Part shown: one piece after another, positions 53,176-61,317 of the stretch
How the letters are laid out: every line of letters begins with the position of its first letter
How positions within the stretch are numbered: position 1 is the stretch's first letter
Source of the DNA: Corynebacterium pseudodiphtheriticum DSM 44287
Lineage (GTDB): Bacteria; Actinomycetota; Actinomycetes; Mycobacteriales; Mycobacteriaceae
Direction of reading: 5' to 3'
Assembly (NCBI RefSeq): GCF_000688415.1
Contig: NZ_JIAH01000005.1
Coordinates: 310,001 to 374,000, forward strand
DNA: 64,000 bases
Notes under the pieces: model-generated
Seen by the model: only the letters and a program-made list of their open reading frames with translations
What the model was told of the DNA's origin: nothing
Databases searched by the model: none
Program-made: the position numbers and the translations under genes

Positions 53176-56100
53176 GTGCCCATCACTATTACCGCCGAAT
53201 TTAAAGATGCCCTGGATATTATTGAGCAGGGGCGGAATGTTTTGATTACTGGCAAGGCGGGTACTGGTAAATCCACCTTATTGCGGCATTTTTTGGACAG
53301 CCACAGCGATAAAGAAATTCTAGTAACCGCGCCTACTGGAGTGGCTGCACTGAACATAGATGGGTTTACCATACATAAGTCCTTTGGGTTCCGTCCGGGA
53401 ATGTATCCGGATGCGCTCGCACCTGGTGGTGAGTGGAGTGCGTCGAGCAGAGTTTCTAAGGTGCTGAAAGCTATCGACGTGCTCGTGGTTGATGAAATTT
53501 CCATGGTGCGCGCGGACATTTTCGACATGATGGATATCGCACTGCGGAAAATTCGCGGTCGTGATGTTTCGTTCGGCGGAGTACAACTGGTGTTAGTAGG
53601 CGATCTACTCCAGCTTCCACCTGTTGTGACGAGCAAGGAAGCAGATCTGTTCAACAGCGTGTGGGATACGCCGTACTTCTTTTCCGCGAAATCTTATGCT
53701 GAACTGCAGTTAAAGGAGATTAACCTGACGACGATTTGGCGCCAAGCAGATTCCACGTTCGTCGATATCCTCAATGAGGTGCGCGAAGGCGTGGTTGGCA
53801 GTGAAGCTTTAGAAATCCTGAACCAGCGAGTAGACCCAGATTTTGTCGCTCCGGATGGTTGGGTTACGTTGACGTCACGTAAAGCTACGGTTGCAGCGAT
53901 CAACCAAACGCGGCTGAGCCAGCTGCCTGGCCGTCGTTACGTTTCTTACGCCGAAAAGAACGGATACGCGGATGTCCACTCCTTTAGCGGCAGCGAAGAA
54001 CTGCATTATGCTGTGGGGGCTCGGGTAATGACGGTGGTTAATGATGCCCACGGGCGTTATGTGAACGGCAGTTTTGGTGAGATAGTCGGCGCAACGGATA
54101 AAGAGATTATGGTGCGTATCGACGACACCGGCCAACTAGTGAAGATTGTCCGTTATACCTGGGAGATTAAACAGCCTGCTGTTGAGGGCGGGCGTTTGGT
54201 GAGTGTTCGAGTTGGTGCGGTGACGCAATTTCCGATTATTTTAGCTTGGGCGATCACGATCCATAAGAGCCAAGGCAAGACGATTCCGCGACTTTTCATT
54301 AATTTGAAAGGCGGAACTGCTACCGATGGGCAATTTTATGTCGCGTTGTCGCGGGCGGTTGATTTGGAGAATCTGCGGTTCTCGGCACCGGTGGAGCCCC
54401 GGCATATTCGGGCGAATAATGCGTTGGTGCGCAAGGTGCGACGGGAAGTGAGCGCCGGGATCAATGCTAGCCGCGTGGTGTTTTTGTCATTTAATGGAGT
54501 GAATTTTGGGCTTAGCCAGCACGTGGCACGTATTCACGCGATTATTTACCAAGATGGACGGCGGGTAGCTGATTTTGGTTCGTGGATTAATCCGATGGCA
54601 GACTTGGGTGATTTTGGCCGACAGCACAACATTCCAGCCAGGGGCTTAGCGATGGTGCCAACACTCGGCGATTTTTGGCCGTTGTTGCTGCGCCAGGCAC
54701 AGGGAGGAATTGTTATTGGTGATCGCCTTGCGATGTTAGAAGGCGCAGTACGCCATCAAGAACCAGGCATGGATGTAGCGTTGGGTATCGGTTATGAAAC
54801 TGGCGATTTTCAGTTTGAGGCGCAAGGCGAAACAGTGGTAGAGCGTTGCGAATCGATGGCCCGGGCTTACGAACAAGGCAAACTTGTGCCTGAACGTGGG
54901 CAGCTCGTCCCAAACGCAAACAAGGATGCGGAAGGTGCTGTGTATCGACCGCAGTGGGCGCCGAACTTCCCGATGATTTTGGATAATTCGCAGGCTACAG
55001 ATTCCGATATCGCGTGGGCAGCAATGTCGGGAGGTGGTGCACAGCCGCAGGATTTTGCTGAAGTAGCAGAATGTGCCGAGCTTTTGTCCGCGTGGGCACT
55101 GTCGCGTGGTGCTTGGACCACGACGTTGGAGCATGAGATCAAACAGCGAGTTGCTCGTATTGATTCGCGTCCGGTTTCGCTCCCACCAGTGGAAGACGAA
55201 GTCGTGGACCTTTCTCAGCTGCTGCGCCCGGGCACCCGGGTGGCGTTTACGGGAGTCACCAGCTTGTTGGGCGGGTCTGCGAACGATGAAAGATCAGCAG
55301 AAATCTGTGCCGAAAAGGGGCTGGAGTACAAGAAGAATATGTCGAAGACGCGGTGCGACGTGGTTGTTGCCGCTGACATCGCTTCAATGTCGCGGAAGGC
55401 ACAGGCTGCCCGCGAGTTTGGTAAACCGATTATTGCCCAAGAAGATTTTGAAGACTGGTACTACAACAACGATCATGCGCAGGAGACACAAACTCCGAAC
55501 TACGTTGCGGTTTCTGCGCCTGCCCCTGAGCCAAAGGCTCCGGTAGTCGAAAAATTTGTTGCAGATTCACAACACTACCCGTATGGCCAGCAGCCGGAGA
55601 CGGAAAAATCTGCTCTTCAGGTAGTTCGAGCAGACGAAGCTCTTGTCGAAGGCACCCGGGTTGCCTTCCGCGGTTCCACTGTCGTCAATGGTGAGTTGTA
55701 CCCGCACGGGGATTCTCTGCAAAGGCTGTGCGCGATGCTTGGCCTGGACTACAAGCAGGCTGTTACTAAGACGCGTTGCGACGTCCTGGTTTCTGATGAC
55801 ATTACGGCTGAAGACGGTAAAACAGGGTTGGCCCGTCGTTATGGGAAGCCAGTTGTTACCGCAGCTGATTTTGCGCAGTGGGCGGAGCTCCAACTCGATG
55901 TGTCTTTTGCAGATGAGGCTTTTGCTACAGAAGAGGCCGAGGTTGACGAGCTTGCAGAACTAGCACAGCCTCTAGAACAGCAAGCTAGCGATGAGCGTAG
56001 AGTGCTTAACGACGAAGGCCAGCGCATCTGTAGCGCCGACCGCATTACTCGTGCGACACACAGGAACGAGGAAGCTACTCCACAACCACGGTCTATGCAG

Positions 56101-56454
56101 GCAGCGCGGGAAAATCTGGATCCAGAAATTGATGATGAGATTGGTGAGCAGCTGCTAGCCCAGGCACGTGCTTTGCGCTATGGCCCGATAAATGACGGCA
56201 GGGGCACTGATGCTGCACCAGTGCAATATCAGGCAAGTCATTCTGCAGAGCCTGCTAAACAAGCACAACCGCGGAAAGCGCCTCGCAGACTGAAACAGTC
56301 AGCGTTGACACTGGGTGGCATAACCGCAGTGACTATCGTTGCGGCTATTGCGGAAGCCCCAGCTGCGGTAGGGGGAGTGCTTATGCTCGGTTGGATGGCA
56401 GCCCTGGTCTGTGTAGTCGTGTTCGGAATCCTGGCGTTGGTGACGAAGAAATAA
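53176..56454 (+). CDS. Pif1-type helicase fused to an inactive DnaQ-like domain, two BRCT-like domains and a membrane anchor
   Basis: 1092 residues from GTG 53176. Residues 1-430 are a Pif1/RecD-type SF1 helicase: Walker A TGKAGTGKSTLL (26), TAPTGVAALNIDG, Walker B VVDEISM (104), GDLLQLPPV, IHKSQGKT (362) and FYVALSRAV. About 433-540 aligns by eye with DnaQ exonucleases (VVFLSFNGVNF for VVFDxETTGL, DGRRVADFGSWINP, HNIPARGLAMVPTL) but lacks the acidic residues. Two BRCT-like units follow, about 683-762 and 823-902, each with GTRVAFxG, a TRCDVxV strand and FGKP or YGKP. After a charged linker there are two transmembrane helices (about 1050-1088). It is a single gene with no operon partner. The function is unknown; helicase activity is likely. 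Confidence 0.9.
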   Translation: MPITITAEFKDALDIIEQGRNVLITGKAGTGKSTLLRHFLDSHSDKEILVTAPTGVAALNIDGFTIHKSFGFRPGMYPDALAPGGEWSASSRVSKVLKAIDVLVVDEISMVRADIFDMMDIALRKIRGRDVSFGGVQLVLVGDLLQLPPVVTSKEADLFNSVWDTPYFFSAKSYAELQLKEINLTTIWRQADSTFVDILNEVREGVVGSEALEILNQRVDPDFVAPDGWVTLTSRKATVAAINQTRLSQLPGRRYVSYAEKNGYADVHSFSGSEELHYAVGARVMTVVNDAHGRYVNGSFGEIVGATDKEIMVRIDDTGQLVKIVRYTWEIKQPAVEGGRLVSVRVGAVTQFPIILAWAITIHKSQGKTIPRLFINLKGGTATDGQFYVALSRAVDLENLRFSAPVEPRHIRANNALVRKVRREVSAGINASRVVFLSFNGVNFGLSQHVARIHAIIYQDGRRVADFGSWINPMADLGDFGRQHNIPARGLAMVPTLGDFWPLLLRQAQGGIVIGDRLAMLEGAVRHQEPGMDVALGIGYETGDFQFEAQGETVVERCESMARAYEQGKLVPERGQLVPNANKDAEGAVYRPQWAPNFPMILDNSQATDSDIAWAAMSGGGAQPQDFAEVAECAELLSAWALSRGAWTTTLEHEIKQRVARIDSRPVSLPPVEDEVVDLSQLLRPGTRVAFTGVTSLLGGSANDERSAEICAEKGLEYKKNMSKTRCDVVVAADIASMSRKAQAAREFGKPIIAQEDFEDWYYNNDHAQETQTPNYVAVSAPAPEPKAPVVEKFVADSQHYPYGQQPETEKSALQVVRADEALVEGTRVAFRGSTVVNGELYPHGDSLQRLCAMLGLDYKQAVTKTRCDVLVSDDITAEDGKTGLARRYGKPVVTAADFAQWAELQLDVSFADEAFATEEAEVDELAELAQPLEQQASDERRVLNDEGQRICSADRITRATHRNEEATPQPRSMQAARENLDPEIDDEIGEQLLAQARALRYGPINDGRGTDAAPVQYQASHSAEPAKQAQPRKAPRRLKQSALTLGGITAVTIVAAIAEAPAAVGGVLMLGWMAALVCVVVFGILALVTKK

Positions 56455-56602
56455 CGATTGCCGAGGAACCAGGAACTTTGGGGGCCAGTTCAGAAAATGC
56501 TGCTCCATAATTCTGGAGACTAGTACCGCAACTGCAGTAGCAGTGGGATAACTGTTGTAACGATAATTCGATTCGATCAAGGGAAAGCTGCGAGGAGGCA
56601 TC

Positions 56603-56791
56603 ATGTCAGCACCATTATCGACTCCACGTTCAACGGAGGAGCTTCGCAGCGATCGTAACCAGGTCGAAAAAGAAATGTATCCTTACACAGTGGCGATGTT
56701 GCGGCGACTCCGAGAAGCAGACGCTCTCGAATTCAAAGAAGAAGAACTGCTCGATCGCTATGAAGCACTTTCGTGGCTCATTGAAGACTAA
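56603..56791 (+). CDS. 62-residue hypothetical protein
   Basis: Charged and helical (STEELRSDRNQVEKEMYPYT, then LLDRYEALSWLIED), with no signal or membrane segment. GCGAGGAGGCATC gives an excellent ribosome site for ATG 56603, which is the main support. It follows the helicase gene by 148 bp. No family recognised. Confidence 0.7.
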   Translation: MSAPLSTPRSTEELRSDRNQVEKEMYPYTVAMLRRLREADALEFKEEELLDRYEALSWLIED

Positions 56792-56849
56792 TTTCTGTGG
56801 ACACCAGCTAGTTATTATCGTTGCCTGCCCCGTCGAGGGGGCCGCAGCA

Positions 56850-57245
56850 TCAGTCACGGGGTCGATTGGGAAGTAGACGTGGAAGCGGGGTATCGCCGAC
56901 TGGGGTCCGGGGTCCTTTCGCCCTCTGGTGGTTCCTGCTGGTGGCGGTCATCAACGCCACACCCGCCATCCGCTTAGCCAGCGATTCCGGGGTGACCCAT
57001 TCAGCCAGGTCCTCGGTGTGGGAGTTGTCGACATTCATGACCAGGCAGTTCGAGGTCACGAAACTGCCCGCCCAGCGCCTACGGCGTAGGTATTCGGCAA
57101 CCACATGAACCAACCTGGCGACCGCCTCCAGGTCTACCGCAGTGGTCACAGTGTGCGGGTTTGGGTAGTGGCGTTGTTTTGCTGGACTGCCACCTGCCTG
57201 GTGAACATCGTCATTGCCCTCGTAGGGTGACTTCCTCAAAATCAA
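56850..57245 (-). CDS. possible phage-derived hypothetical protein
   Basis: 131 codons open on the minus strand, with plausible composition from residue 30 onward (VDLEAVARLVHVVAEYLRRR, then TEDLAEWVTPESLAKRMAGV). The start is uncertain, as the first 30 residues overlap the preceding small frame. It lies downstream of the antirepressor remnant in the same direction and is probably prophage debris. Confidence 0.35.
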   Translation of the reverse strand: MILRKSPYEGNDDVHQAGGSPAKQRHYPNPHTVTTAVDLEAVARLVHVVAEYLRRRRWAGSFVTSNCLVMNVDNSHTEDLAEWVTPESLAKRMAGVALMTATSRNHQRAKGPRTPVGDTPLPRLLPNRPRD

Positions 57246-57399
57246 CGTCTAAATAGGTGATCGGCAGCTCGAGGTGGTGGGCCCATTCGATCTCGGCGCG
57301 CTGGAGATTCTTCAGCGCTTTGAACACGGTGGGGTCTGGGTAGCCCTCCGTGTTGTGGGGCGAGAAACCGAGGTCGATGTTGACAGCAGTCGTCGTCAT
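57211..57399 (-). CDS. small phage-type protein downstream of the antirepressor
   Basis: 62 residues, MTTTAVNIDLGFSPHNTEGY and then FKALKNLQRAEIEWAHHLEL. Its ATG overlaps the stop of the antirepressor reading frame (GCATGA), the typical coupled arrangement of phage genes. No family recognised. Confidence 0.5.
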   Translation of the reverse strand: MTTTAVNIDLGFSPHNTEGYPDPTVFKALKNLQRAEIEWAHHLELPITYLDVDFEEVTLRGQ

Positions 57400-57800
57400 G
57401 CCGCACCGCTGTCCTGCTCGATGACCGGCAGCAGGCCGTACTGCTTCTTCAGCAAGTCGTAGACGAAGAGCCGTCCCTTCTGGGTCCAGTACATGTGCGT
57501 GCGGGTCTTACGCCAGCTCATGCAGGATTTTTTGGAGCGCACCAGTCCAGTACATGTGCGTGCGGGTCTTACCCTTGTCGTACTCGTGGGTCTTGGACTG
57601 CGTGTAGCTCTGCTCGGCGAACCGGGCGTAGAGAAACCAGCGGCCGGACTGCCTGAACTGCACCCCGGCGTCGTGCAGCAGCAAGTTCAGCTTCTTTGCC
57701 GACAATCCATAGTCTTTGGCGATTTCCGTGATGGTCAGCAGCGAGTCCGACTGGAGCACCACGTCGTAGTAGGAGACCTTCGGGGCGGACTCAAGCAGGA
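57396..57800 (-). pseudogene. broken phage antirepressor (KilA-C domain)
   Basis: The minus strand encodes a KilA-C (ANT) domain: KVSYYDVVLQSDSLLTITEI, then DYGLSAKKLNLLLHDAGVQF, WFLYARFAEQ and KTRTHMYWT. At MYWT the frame runs into GALQKILHELA and a stop because of a 61-bp duplication; after it the correct ending resumes in another frame (TQKGRLFVYDLLKKQYGLLP, then VIEQ). The N-terminal half of the antirepressor is missing. So the gene is both truncated and frameshifted. Confidence 0.8.
57484..57572 (+). repeat. 28-bp direct repeat breaking the antirepressor
   Basis: The same 28 bases, starting GTCCAGTACATGTGCG, occur at 57484-57511 and 57545-57572. The period is 61 bp, not a multiple of three, so the copy shifts the frame. 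Confidence 0.9.
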
Positions 57801-57905
57801 CCTGGGTTGATGTGAATTCCAGCAAGCCACGGGTGCGGCCGCTTTGGGCTCTCACGCATACGCCCCTGAGTCCACGCGAATCCGGACACCCCGACAGCAG
57901 CAACT

Positions 57906-57935
57906 TTGTATCCGTTGGGAGAGGTGCTGTATAGT
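57906..57935 (+). promoter_or_regulatory. promoter before the hairpin RNA and abi gene
   Basis: TTGTAT (57906-57911), an 18-bp spacer and TATAGT (57930-57935). Transcription would start at about 57942, just ahead of the double hairpin. Confidence 0.6.
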
Positions 57936-57941
57936 AGGTTG

Positions 57942-58006
57942 CAATAGATCCCCGGTCAGGCCTCTTCCCCGTGAGGGAATGCACAAATGACCGGGGCCTT
58001 TCATTT
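57942..58006 (+). ncRNA. structured RNA upstream of the abi gene
   Basis: CCCCGGTCA (57950-57958) pairs with TGACCGGGG (57988-57996), and inside it TTCCC (57965-57969) pairs with GGGAA (57975-57979) around CGTGA. CCTTTCATTTCT follows, a terminator-like tail that ends at the abi ribosome site. A short stable RNA, or an attenuator, is produced directly before the abi gene. Some AbiF/AbiD-type genes are accompanied by such RNAs. Confidence 0.65.
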
Positions 58007-58023
58007 CTATGGAGGCATACCCG

Positions 58024-58959
58024 ATGCCGAAGGATTGGTTGAGCTACGAGCAACAAGTAGAGCTACTCGGTCGGCGCGGCATGCACATCGATGACGAGGC
58101 ATCTGCAGCTGAATTTCTCGCGCGGGTCAACTACTATCGCTTCTCCGGATACTTCCGGCATTGGCAGCATGACCCAGCACGGGGCGACAATCAGTTCTTC
58201 AAGGGCGCCTCATTTGAGACGATTCGCGCTCTCTATGACGCAGAGCAGGAGCTGGTGGCTGTCTGTGATGAGCTCCTGCACCCCCTTGAGGTTCTCTTAC
58301 GCACCCGGTTCGCCTATGCCTATGGTTGCCGTGTCGGTGTAACCGGGATGTTTGCACACGGCGAAGGTTTTACTCAATCACCTCACCCTGATGCTGAACG
58401 TGTCGAAGAGCACGCCCTTTCGAACCTTGATCGCAGTAAAGAGGCTTTCGTCGCCCACTACCGCGATGAAATCAAACAAGGCCATACCTACAAGCCTGAA
58501 GCCTATGACCGCATGCCAATCTGGGTCGCCGTGGAAGCTTTTTCTTTCGGTAGCCTGTCACGCCTCATCGAGGCATCCAGCTTGTCTGGAGTGTTGGATG
58601 ACATTGCAGACTCGATGAATACCTCTCGCAGACTACTGCCTGGCCAAGTGAAGTCATTCGTGTACTTACGTAACCGGATAGCTCATTGTGCTCAATTATG
58701 GAACCACCGAGTGCTCGATGTTCCCGGCCTGCAGCCGAAGACCACCAGACGCATCAAACAGGACTACCGAAAATTCTCGGACCATTCGATTTACAAAATC
58801 CTTGTTGCACTCGACGACGTAGCTACCCGTTCTGGAATTTCGACCGGCTGGCTGTCAGAGACCATCGAGCCGATATTGGACAAGCATCGGTTGCTCGCGA
58901 AAGGAATCGCTGAACCGGCACGATACGGAGAACTATCTCCCGATACCCTTATCGACTAG
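58024..58959 (+). CDS. Abi_2 (AbiD/AbiF-type) abortive-infection HEPN protein
   Basis: 311 residues from ATG 58024; GGAGG lies 8 bases upstream, whereas the ATG at 58009 has no site. Abi_2 family opening KDWLSYEQQVELLGRRGM, then EFLARVNYYRFSGYFRHWQH and FETIRALYDAEQEL. The HEPN ribonuclease motif RxxxxH is present as RNRIAH (216-221) after MNTSRRLLPGQVKSFVYL. Such proteins stop infected cells, probably by RNA cleavage. The gene is intact while its mobile-element neighbours are broken. Confidence 0.9.
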   Translation: MPKDWLSYEQQVELLGRRGMHIDDEASAAEFLARVNYYRFSGYFRHWQHDPARGDNQFFKGASFETIRALYDAEQELVAVCDELLHPLEVLLRTRFAYAYGCRVGVTGMFAHGEGFTQSPHPDAERVEEHALSNLDRSKEAFVAHYRDEIKQGHTYKPEAYDRMPIWVAVEAFSFGSLSRLIEASSLSGVLDDIADSMNTSRRLLPGQVKSFVYLRNRIAHCAQLWNHRVLDVPGLQPKTTRRIKQDYRKFSDHSIYKILVALDDVATRSGISTGWLSETIEPILDKHRLLAKGIAEPARYGELSPDTLID

Positions 58960-59001
58960 TCCCTTTGGTAGAACTCGCACGAGTGGGGTTGCCCGCAAAT
59001 C
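58960..59001 (+). other. spacer between abi and the IS remnant
   Basis: Short gap without features; the inverted-repeat-like GTGGACAC of the IS remnant begins at 59002. Confidence 0.4.
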
Positions 59002-59975
59002 GTGGACACGTTGTTAAGCTCCTTAGGGGTTAAGCAGCGGCCTTCTTATTATCAATTTGATCAGCGAGCTGGGCTTCGAAATCGAAGAGGCTGATCATCC
59101 CGATGAACGAGTGGCAACGGCGCCGGTTGTGCAATCCCTAGTCGCTGGCAGACATTCCACAATTGTTCACTCGTGAACTGAGTGCCACGATCTGCGTGGA
59201 ATACCAAGCCATCGGGTACGTCACCACGCAGGATCTAAGCCATGCGCAGTGCACGTTCAACCAGGTAAGAATCCTGCACACTATCCATAGACTATCCTAG
59301 GACTCGGCGGGAGTATCCATCGCGGATAACGCATAGGTACAGCCAGCCCTGGCTCGTGCGTAGATAGGTAATATCCGACATCCACACTCGATTAAGCTGC
59401 CCTTGATCACATAGACGTTTCACCAGGTCTGCAAGCGTGGACTTCCGCTTGGATTGAATCGTTGTTACGGGAACAAACGCCCTGGGTGGAATACCCTCAA
59501 TACCCATCATCCGCATGCGTTTGGCCACGGTTTTGCGATTTATAGTAGCCAGAACGGGAAACCTCTAATAACCTGCTCATTGTTTTTATGCTGTGGTTCG
59601 CCTTGCTCTGGCTGTATTAGCTCAAGTTTTTCCGATTGCGTTGTTTCAAAGCGAAAAAGGCGGTGGCTTGTGACAAGAACTCATTATCCATTTTGGCCTC
59701 AGCTAACTCACGACGCAGGCGAGCGTTTTCGGCTCGTATATCGGCATCACTACGGCCATCTACCGAGCCTTGGCGTTCCCGCTCGAGTTTGACCACCAGC
59801 CTAAAAGGCCTGGTCCGACGCAAATCTCCTTTGACACATGAGCGATTGGGCGCTGCGACTCGATTACTAGGTTCGCGGCTTCACGTCGATACTCAGGTGT
59901 GTATTTCTTTCGCTGTTGACTCACAATGAACATCCGCTCTTACGGACACAGGATCCTTATTAATAGGGTGTCCAC
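59002..59975 (-). mobile_element. degraded IS3-family insertion sequence
   Basis: The minus strand shows OrfA pieces (KKYTPEYRREAANLVIESQ; after a frameshift VKLERERQGSVDGRSDADI, then EFLSQATAFFALKQRNRKN) and OrfB pieces (VWMSDITYLRTSQGWLYLCV, IRDGYSRRVLG, stop, then FHADRGTQFTSEQLW). The final Glu region of the DDE domain is missing. GTGGACAC (59002-59009) and GTGTCCAC (59968-59975) look like the inverted ends. At under 1 kb, with several stops, it cannot transpose by itself. Confidence 0.85.
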
Positions 59976-59993
59976 TACTCGAGGATAACCTCA

Positions 59994-60468
59994 CGTTGAG
60001 CCTGAAGATACTCGCGAGATCATTGACATCAAAGAGCTCATTGCGGAGATTGAAAGTATTGTGATGCGCCAATCTCAGCTTCGCGATGCCATCGACGAGA
60101 TCGTTAAGGACTTGGTAGAAGAATTCGTCGATTCCGTTACCGTAACGACCGCCGTTGATGAGGCCTGGCCAGCATACGTGCGCCGCAAAATGGCGCAAGA
60201 ACTGAACCGCATTATTGAAGGCGAAAAATTAAAAGCAGACGCCACCTGGGATGTGGTACCCGCTGCTTTCGGTAGTGGAGCGGCCTACCTGGGCGGGGCG
60301 AAGATCGCGAAACTGCTTCCCCCGATGTCGCGGTTTAGCCGCGGCGGCGAGGACCGGAAAGAAAAACAATCGCGGGTTGAACAGAAACTACACGAGTTAT
60401 TGGTGCGGTTTGATCCGCTGTTTGTGGAGGACGGGTCTGCTGAGCTCATGCAGATGCGTGGGGCGTAG
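59994..60468 (+). pseudogene. 5'-truncated gene beside the IS remnant
   Basis: An open frame from EPEDTREIIDIKELIAEIES through RQSQLRDAIDEIVKDLVEEF to FSRGGEDRKEKQ and a stop at 60468. In-frame coding sense extends upstream of the first possible start (GTG 60061) to a stop near the IS edge, so the 5' part seems cut off. The middle segment AAFGSGAAYLGGAKIAKLLP is hydrophobic. The family is not recognised. Translation from 60061 of a 135-residue protein is possible. Confidence 0.5.
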
Positions 60469-60510
60469 TGATTTGCGCTTGCGAAGTTGGCCTGGGGTTG
60501 ATGCCCAGGT

Positions 60511-61251
60511 GTTTAATCCTTAATCCTTTACTTCGACTGCTGTTTTTGCAGGGAACAACGGATAAATTCGAATGAAATAAGGCTCGTAATGATGCTGTGC
60601 GCGAATAAAGCTGGCGACTTTTTCGCATGGTGCCATCTCATCGAAGCATCCATTCCAATAGCTTTCCCACCAACGCAATTGGGCGTTATATCGAAAAGGA
60701 AATTGGCTGTCCATTGGTGGGGAATGCCGGAAATGTATTCTGGCGGCAAGAGTTTCAAAGGCAAATCCTGCTGTGCGTGCCAGAAGTTCTTGTTCGCTTC
60801 GGCAATACATGGACTGATTTGGCCACGGAAATTCATACATATACCCGTAAAAGCCGACTAGTTCTGGTTTTTGGCCTTGTGGTTTTTCTATTTCAATATC
60901 TGGATTGAAATGGACTGGGCGGCCTAGATTTAGTGCGGGGTCGACTGTGTGGGCATAACGTTTGATCCATTCGAGTAGGGAGGCATCGTCGAAAATTTCG
61001 AATTGGAGATATATGTGGTGGTGTAGAAATGGGGTAATTTGGGTGGCGATTTGGGATATTTTTGCGTCTACGATGCACCGTTGTATTGCTGCTTGGTAGA
61101 GGGGGTCAAAAAATGCGGCTTTATAAGCATCGTAGGCTTCTTTGAGAGCGGTCTTGTCTAGTTTTCCTGCAGCCTCGAAAGATAGAATCGAACCGTACAA
61201 GAATGAATGGGTTTTGAACGCAAGTTGGTCCCGCGAAGGCCATGGGCCCAT
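60511..61251 (-). repeat. left copy of a 0.74-kb direct repeat
   Basis: Highly similar to 63266-64000. For example AATAGCTTTCCCACCAACGC and GTATTGCTGCTTGGTAG occur in both. The two copies are in the same orientation and flank the LGFP gene. Confidence 0.9.
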
Positions 61252-61317
61252 GACAATGTAGCAGCTCCATGAGTTCGGGGCTAGCGTGTAAACACATATT
61301 GACCTGGCATGATTCAT
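60520..61317 (-). CDS. unrecognised 265-residue protein coupled to the LGFP gene (possible immunity protein)
   Basis: 265 residues from ATG 61317, which overlaps the stop of the LGFP gene (ATGA); the frame extends upstream, but only inside that gene. Cytosolic, with no signal peptide; aromatic-rich (FLHHHIYLQFEIFDD, RWWESYWNGCFDEM, YFIRIYPLFPAK). No known domain is seen. A very similar paralogue lies upstream of the LGFP gene. Tight coupling to a secreted protein plus duplication is the pattern of immunity genes, but this is inference. Confidence 0.75.
   Translation of the reverse strand: MNHARSICVYTLAPNSWSCYIVMGPWPSRDQLAFKTHSFLYGSILSFEAAGKLDKTALKEAYDAYKAAFFDPLYQAAIQRCIVDAKISQIATQITPFLHHHIYLQFEIFDDASLLEWIKRYAHTVDPALNLGRPVHFNPDIEIEKPQGQKPELVGFYGYMYEFPWPNQSMYCRSEQELLARTAGFAFETLAARIHFRHSPPMDSQFPFRYNAQLRWWESYWNGCFDEMAPCEKVASFIRAQHHYEPYFIRIYPLFPAKTAVEVKD

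Noticed and set aside
57950..58006. CRISPR-like repeat near the abi gene
   Set aside because: It is a single nested hairpin with no repeat-spacer periodicity; no CRISPR array was seen anywhere in the window.
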